Shown here: piece after piece, positions 58,506 to 64,000 of the stretch
How the letters are laid out: each line of letters opens with the position of its first letter
Numbering within the stretch: the first letter of the stretch is position 1
Assembly: GCF_958295425.1 (NCBI RefSeq)
Contig: NC_081153.1
Location: 2,700,419-2,764,418, forward strand
DNA length: 64,000 nucleotides
DNA from: Solea solea
Taxonomy: Eukaryota > Chordata > Actinopteri > Pleuronectiformes > Soleidae
Direction: 5' to 3'
Translations under genes and position numbers: made by a program
The notes under the pieces: model-generated
Database searches by the model: none
What the model saw: the letters and a program-made list of their open reading frames with translations, nothing else
Told to the model about the DNA's origin: nothing

Positions 58506-58682
58506 TCGCTTTAGATAAAAGCATCTTCTTAAATACGAGTGTCACTGGTGGCCACGTAACAAAGAAAAGAATGAAGATATTTCTTGACTCAGGGGAAACT
58601 GAGGTTGGGAAGCAGAATTTTTCAAAAATACTTTTCCTATTCTAGTAATACAAAGCTAAATGCAAATCGGTGAAGTATTTCT

Positions 58683-59264
58683 TTAAAGGTGACATCGAAT
58701 GCTGGTATAGCACATATATGTTAGTTATGGAGGTCTACTTACATATATTAACTTGTTTTCATGGTCACATATATGTTAGTTATGGAGGTCTACTTACATA
58801 TATTAACTTGTTTTCATGGTCACATATATGTTAGTTATGGCCAATGAGAGCTTTCCCACTGTCCTGTGATTGGCCAGGTACCTGGAAGTGACGTAATAGA
58901 TAGGCCAGCTCTCAGATACACAGCTCCCCCTCTGGCACGGTGGATGCTCTGCATCTCAGCAGCTACAACGAGAGTAGTTCTTCTTCTTCTGCGGTTGAAT
59001 GTACGCAACCGGATGTGCCCAGACTAGCACCAGGAGGCGCTACGGTGGTGAGAGGAGTGGTGAGGATTTCTGATGACATCATCAAATTAAGGAAGTGCCG
59101 ATCCGCTTTGCAGAGCCCAGGAAAACAACTAACAAACACTATTTTCTCAGCAGTGGCTGAACTGTTTGTTCTGTAACTTTAGGGTTTCATAAACGAGGTA
59201 ATGACGCAGATACACACACACAAACGCAGCGTTAATTGGAGCTTCCGGTCTATGTCGCCTTTAA
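58683..59264. mobile_element. TTAA-flanked non-autonomous DNA transposon (582 bp)
   Basis: Left end TTAAAGGTGACATCGAATGC. The right end in reverse reads TTAAAGGCGACATAGACCGG, so the first 14 bases match except one, with TTAA at both borders. Carries a 55-bp tandem at the left and a short ORF from the host-like interior (58940-59176) with no family match. The shared AGGnGACAT terminus links it to 37119-37790, but the interiors differ. Confidence 0.8.
58711..58840. repeat. 55-bp tandem repeat, 2.4 copies
   Basis: CACATATATGTTAGTTATGG starts at 58711, 58766 and 58821. The first two units look identical over 55 bp. Internal to the 58683-59264 element. Confidence 0.95.
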
Positions 59265-59885
59265 ATGTAACTGGTGGAAACACACTATTTGTCTCTCTCT
59301 CTGTGTGTGTGTGTGAGATAAAGCTGCAGCAGGAGATGACACAACAGCGTCTCTGTCACTCACTGTGGAAGCTCAGCTCACATGTGTGCACACCTCCAGA
59401 GCAGCTTTAGATCATAACCGCTGAGTAACTATGGGTTGGCAGTGTTTTCTGTTCGCCTGAAACTCAAACTGACAGTGAAAAAAACCTTTCTGGCACATAT
59501 TTTGTCCTAAAATATGTAAAATGCCACATGTTAACGGCTTCGTGCTGCATGACAGTGGAAGGTGATAACACACTGCGGCGCCTTTGTGTCTCACACTACA
59601 GATATACAGTATATCATTATCCCGATTATCAAAAAATAGCAACACAACACAGCTGTCAGATGTAAACTGTCGCCGTATGCAGCGAGGACAAAAACAAATC
59701 AAAACCAGAATGAGATCCTGTCGCATTCTGGACATGTGCCACATTCAGTGAAGCGGGCAAATACATCAAACTGGGCTCACGTTAGCCGAGTGCATGCTTT
59801 CTGCCCCATGCTCTCGCTGTCTTCGCTTCCATCCTCGAGCCTCTTGCTGTTGTGCTAACTCAAAGCAAGCTGAATGCAATATCAG

Positions 59886-59906
59886 TCATATATATATATA
59901 TATATG
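59886..59906. repeat. (TA)n microsatellite
   Basis: About ten TA units. Confidence 0.9.
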
Positions 59907-60660
59907 GAGGAGAATCAGCGTGAAATGATGAAGTGACCTGTTACCGTCGTCTGACACAGGAAAGTAATGGGTTTTTGTCTGCAAAGGCACTTGTCCTCAC
60001 GTCATCTTTATGTATCACCTGTGCAGCTGCTGATGCTTCCTGCCGTTATTAAGTCAGGTAAACATACAGTATCCCACCTCCGCCCGACAGTTAACAAAGG
60101 GGATTAAGAATAAACAAACCATGAATATAAAAAATTGTAGAGCAGACTGGAGGAAGCTGAGAGTCGGGGGCATCTGTGTGCTTTAGATGTTTGTTTAATT
60201 TATGGAAGTCGTCCAAGGTGTATTGGAATAAAAAGCCCTGCTATTCATTTCCTGCTGAACTAGCACCAGTCATGCAATATCCGTGAATATGACGGCATTG
60301 TCCCTGACGGTGATTGTAGACATGGATTACTGCTCCGTGTCAGTCACAGAATGTGCAGTCACAGGTGGGGACGTTTGTCGACTGGCAGCGCAGTGAGAGG
60401 CAGCATGGCACTGACGGGAGATAAATTATGCACACGCCGCATCATCAATTATTCCACTTGTCCCTCCAACCTGTTGTGCCGTTGGGATTTTTAAGCAGTC
60501 ACAGTGAACAATGTGGAGATGCAGGATTTCAGCAGTGTCAAGGACAGAAAGCCATCACAACTTTACACTACAAACTTCTGTCACTTGTCAATTTAAGCTA
60601 TTTTTCACCGCTGACATCTGTGTTGGCTTTCCATCTTGTCTGTAAATTGAATCTCAGATC

Positions 60661-60688
60661 CTCCTCCCTCCCTCCCTCCCTCCCTCCT
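60661..60688. repeat. (CTCC)n microsatellite
   Basis: About six to seven CTCC units. Confidence 0.93.
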
Positions 60689-61640
60689 GTTTTTTCTCTC
60701 TGTTAAAAAAATGAAAGACACACGTTGAATCCTCAAACCACTAAATCCACACAAAAAAAACACCCTGGGATGAGTTTCTTGTCCCGTGATGCAGTAAATT
60801 GTATTTCTCCATCCCAGCTCACGGATATACTGCCTGTAATTAATAAACATGATTTTTGAAAGGTTTTCGATCCTAAAACAGAGACATACATTACTTCTAT
60901 CAGACAGGAGAAACAACACAAGCATGCAGCAGGACCTCCTGTTATAATAATGTACTGTTGAATAAAAATTGCATTCACACCCACAAACTCTATTTATCAA
61001 ATTGGACGTGCTGACAGTTCTAGTCTGGCTCACCTGTGCCTCCAGTCACATATTTCACCAGAGCTGACACTGAATCATGGCTGAGTTAAAACTCAAAGAC
61101 AGTCAGTGATGCACCTTGGCTCTGTCCCATCTACCAAACCCATTTCAGGAGCAAATAGGAAAAATGCGGCCAGAGATACACATCACATCGGATCGGGATG
61201 GATTAAGTTTCCCACATTGTTTATCGAGCGTTTGTGATGTAGCTAATGAGATTTCATGAGTCTTTCATGAGGTGAAGGTGCTTCAGGAGACGGACCACAG
61301 TCGCCAAGTGTCAACGCTGGGTGTCGCGTTGGTGCATTGACAAAGTGGAAGTGTGGACGGGGACAGCTGTGGCATCTGAGGACGGAGGCGAGGACTGATG
61401 GGAAGACTGTCGCTGAGACAGTTCACTGCTGCAAGAAAGAGAGAGAAGGAAAATGGACACCAACTCTCATGGCTACATACACCAGGGCAATACAAATGAC
61501 TTTATTAGTCCCTGCAGCTCACAAGCTCTACACTTGTGACACAATTGTCATTTCACAGGTGTGAAGTGATGAAGATCTTCATAATCAAACACAGTGTTTT
61601 CAGCGAAAATACTGGGAAATTAAAGTAATGCACTGTATGG

Positions 61641-61970
61641 CAGGGGTCTCAAGGTCAAATGACCCTTGGGGGCCAGCAAGCATCCAGTCTGGTCAGGAGG
61701 GGGCCGGTCAATTTAAAAAAAAAGTTCTATATAATCCATCATATCACAATAGTCCATCACAATGTCACAATAGAAATGTGTGTAGTGATTGATCAAAATA
61801 AAAGTGCCTCTTTTTGATATGTATGAAAAAGTCGGGATTAAAGTCACAATTCTGAGAAAAAAATCGGGATTAAGGTCTGAATTCTGAGAAAAAAGTCATA
61901 ATTATGACTTCTTCTTTCAATTGTTTCTTTTCCATGTGGCCCTGATGCTCTTCTGTAATCTACTGTGAAT
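61641..61970 (+). mobile_element. 'CAGGGGTCTCAA' element with internal TTCTGA satellite
   Basis: Left end CAGGGGTCTCAAGGTCAAAT, then CTTGGGGGCCAGCAAGCATC and CCAGTCTGGTCAGGAGG as in 43543. From 61825 a short tandem of GGATTAAAGTCACAATTCTG / AGAAAAAAATC units follows. The right part TCCATGTGGCCCTGATGCTC, TTCTGTAATCTACTG is the reverse of the ends of the 30005 and 31320 elements. Either a composite or evidence that all of these belong to one family. Confidence 0.65.
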
Positions 61971-62737
61971 ATACAATCAACAGTGTGCTGTCACTCAAGT
62001 GCAGACTTTTGTTCATACTGTTGTTACGTTATTTTAGAATCTCAATCACTCTTGTTTTGTAAACAGATAACTGCATGAAATCTGATTTGTGTTCTACCCT
62101 TGAATGAACAATGCGTGTCCCCGAGTTCATTGTGACTCACAAGGTTTTTACATCACCATGCAAAAGAAACGCTCAGAGCAGAATCACCACCCACCACCAC
62201 ATCTCTTTGAGACTGTCGTCCTAAACCCAGCACTATTTTCCTGCTGCCAGTCAAGCGGGGATAGCACTTCAAGGTCTGCCAAGGTTGAAAGCAGGAAAAA
62301 TGAAGCCGATTCAAGAGGCCTCTCCCACACTTCTCTTTTTTACTGTCAACAATGTGTCTAACCTCGCTGTCTCCTTTTATTTCCCTCTCACAAATAGACA
62401 GATCTGCAATGTTCATGGAAATCATTCTGTCACACACTACACATAATACAGTGAGAGAAGGTCACTGAAGCTGCGTGATGCTCTCAGATCTGGAGCTTTA
62501 TGAAGTGACACTGACATCAAGCTAACTTATAAACTGGATAGATGAGGGGAGAGCGCGTGTTAACCCTTTAACACCGAGGGTATCGCAGACGGGACATTAA
62601 AGACGACAACAGTTTGTGCTATTGGAAGAATATCAGCGGTTTCTGAAAGCTGAGAAGTTGCATGTCGACGCTAAATTATTACTGTCATTTTGTTCCCGCT
62701 GTCACGGGAAGCCGGCCAATCAGCGTCTTTGTCGCCA

Positions 62738-62837
62738 GAAAAAAAAACAAAATCTGGTGTTCATGTACAACTATAGTGTTTTTATCTCAATAAAACGTGT
62801 TTGTTTTTATTCATTTTAAATTGTTAATACACTATTT
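62738..62837 (-). repeat. Family X, inverted 3' portion
   Basis: On the minus strand: GGAAATAGTGTATTAACAAT, TTAAAATGAATAAAAACAAA, TATAGTTGTACATGAACACC, AGATTTTG, matching family copy B downstream of its AAATAGTGT word. It lies just left of the big palindrome. Confidence 0.8.
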
Positions 62838-62991
62838 CCAAAAAAAATTGTGCTGGTCAGAGTTCTGATTTTAATCTCAGAATTCTGACGTTAATCCTGA
62901 CTTTTTTCTCGGAATTCTGAGAAAAAAGTCAGGATTAACGTCAGAATTCTGAGATTAAAATCAGAACTCTGACAAGCACAATTTTTTTTGG
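62838..62991. repeat. Near-perfect 154-bp palindrome
   Basis: Arms of 73 bp (62838-62910 and 62919-62991) pair at 72 positions; the only mismatch is at 62855. The 8-nt centre GGAATTCT is itself mostly self-complementary. The arm sequence is made of the TTCTGA satellite: CAGAGTTCTGATTTTAATCT, CAGAATTCTGACGTTAATCC, TGACTTTTTTCTC. It starts and ends in A8/T8. Long, nearly identical arms mean recent origin or ongoing correction. Confidence 0.97.
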
Positions 62992-63114
62992 GCTTATTTA
63001 ACCATAAAAGGGCCAGAAAATGATCCTGTGAGTCAGTGCTATCACCCATTTTTTTTCATAATAACTTTCAATATCTGGCAGTTAAAATATTTTAATGTTA
63101 AAATAGTGTATTGT
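62992..63114 (+). repeat. Family X, 5' portion
   Basis: TTATTTAACCATAAAAGGGC, CAGAAAATGATCCTGTGAG, ATAACTTTCAATATCTGGCA and GTTAAAATAGTGTATTG match the start of copies B and C, and it breaks at the same AAATAGTGTATT word where the inverted portion begins. Confidence 0.82.
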
Positions 63115-63296
63115 AAGGGAAAAAAATCGGGATTAAGGTCAGAATTCTCGGAAAAAAAAGGGATTAAAGTCAAAATTCTAAGAAAAAAGACAAGGTTAAA
63201 GTCAGAATTCTGAGAAAAAAGACAAGGTTAAAGTCAGAATTATGTGAAAAAAGTCGGGATTAATGTCAGAATTCTGAGATTAAAGTCAGAATTCTG
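63115..63296. repeat. TTCTGA (EcoRI-site) satellite, about 180 bp
   Basis: Imperfect tandem of GTCAGAATTCTGAGAAAAAA and GGGATTAAAGTCAGAATTCT units of about 30-34 bp. Same satellite as in 31360-31590, 61825-61920 and the palindrome arms. Confidence 0.9.
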
Positions 63297-63412
63297 AAGT
63301 GGTTTACCTTTCAGCGCTGCAGCAGCGGTGGCCTCTCAGCACCTCATGCCCAGGACTATTTTAATTTACAGTCCGAACTTTGGAGCACAATTGCACTCAA
63401 GCTATAGGGTAA

Positions 63413-64000
63413 AAATGTAGATCACTCATTCAGTCATTGTTGTTGGACCACATAGCATTAGCTCCCTCAGCAGCTCCCGTGCAGCTGGGTGACTGTAGTG
63501 TTAAGCCTAAGAGTCCTGTCCACCACCAACCTCTTCACACCTCAAACAAGTTTTCCCCTCTCAGCACCACACAGACTGAGAAACCAACTCTGGTAATTGG
63601 TAACTCCATCCTGAGGAACGTGAAAATAGTGACGCCAGCGACCACAGTCAGGTGTTTTCCCGGGGCCAGAGCGGGCGACATAGAGTCTTATCTGAAACAG
63701 CTGGATACAGATAATCGTAAATTCAGTAAAGTTATTATTCACGTCTGCAGTAATGACACCCGATTACGCCACTTGGAGGTCACTAAAGTTAATGTTAAGT
63801 CTGTGTGTAGGTATGCACAATCTATGTCTGACAACGTAATCTTCTCTGGTCCTTTGCCCAATGTGACCAGTGATGACATGTATAGCCGCATGTCGTCATT
63901 CTATCGCTGGCTGTCGAGGTGGTGTCCAGAAAACAACATTGGGTTTTTAGATAACTGGCAAAACTTCTCGGGGAAACCTGGTCTCATGAGGAGAGACGGC
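63413..64000 (+). CDS. SGNH-hydrolase-like domain of an L2-type fish LINE (runs off the right edge)
   Basis: Open from just after TAA at 63410-63412 to the last base, 196 codons with no stop; the true start may lie elsewhere. Residues 60-68 read LVIGNSILR (block I, GDS-like with N for D), 81-90 CFPGARAGDI, 108-119 IIHVCSNDTRLR (block III, xxND), 143-149 IFSGPLP and 178-182 FLDNW. The window stops at RRDG, where the catalytic block V (DG-H) should begin. This order is that of the esterase-like domain found in L2/CR1-related LINEs of fish, placed before the reverse transcriptase. The first 50 residues are low in motif content (proline- and histidine-rich linker). Being open for 196 codons, it looks younger than the other LINE relics here. 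An ordinary SGNH gene is unlikely given the CFPGA motif. Confidence 0.8.

Noticed and set aside
60605..61033. 142-codon minus-strand frame
   Set aside because: No family resemblance, crosses the CTCC microsatellite and lacks splice or promoter context.
1..64000. Multi-gene defence, secretion or biosynthetic system
   Set aside because: No bacterial-type gene clusters; the window is vertebrate non-coding DNA with two gene starts and transposon relics.

Overview
The window reads as vertebrate nuclear DNA, most likely from a teleost fish. It has no operons, no dense set of open frames and no long coding frame. It has many microsatellites, CpG-rich promoter-like islands, a coding exon ending in a GT splice donor, relics of fish-type LINEs (a restriction-like-endonuclease type and L2-like types) and many short non-autonomous DNA transposons. 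The species cannot be named from the sequence alone.

Layout. 1-29136 is non-coding and is inferred to be part of a long first intron of a minus-strand gene. It holds a 1.26 kb 20-bp minisatellite (2241-3497), a decayed LINE 3' end (9240-9810), a 338-bp long-TIR element (12188-12525), a nested transposon block (15541-16545), a 308-bp ATT/ATC array (16601-16908) and three CAG/CTG arrays (19474-24345). The best-supported protein-coding gene piece is the first coding exon of a KHDRBS (Sam68/SLM)-type RNA-binding protein at 29137-29227, minus strand. A CpG island sits upstream of it at about 29290-29740. No KH-domain exon was found in the 29 kb downstream, which fits the long introns of KHDRBS2/3-type genes.

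29740-49000 is intergenic or upstream DNA, rich in satellites and transposons. It includes a TTAA-flanked 672-bp element (37119-37790), a 253-bp long-TIR element (42896-43148), several copies of an unnamed repeat family ('family X') and a tiny 47-bp retro-insertion with a perfect 12-bp target-site duplication (43767-43813). 49071-49290 looks like a second promoter and first exon, this time on the plus strand: GC box, CRE site and a strong GTAAGC donor. The gene behind it was not identified.

50000-64000 again holds mostly repeats: hAT-like fragments, an L2-like LINE tail, and a second TTAA-flanked element (582 bp) with an internal 55-bp tandem. Near the right edge are a 154-bp almost perfect palindrome (62838-62991) and an open frame running off the end (63413-64000) that encodes the SGNH-hydrolase-like domain of an L2-type fish LINE.

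I see no evidence for a new multi-gene system. The most unusual content is in the repeats: (1) the palindrome and its EcoRI-site-like satellite family, shared by several small transposons; (2) a minisatellite whose monomer resembles part of a dispersed element that flanks it and recurs 41 kb away; (3) elements with clean TIR or TSD evidence. All family names come from recognition by eye, without database searches.
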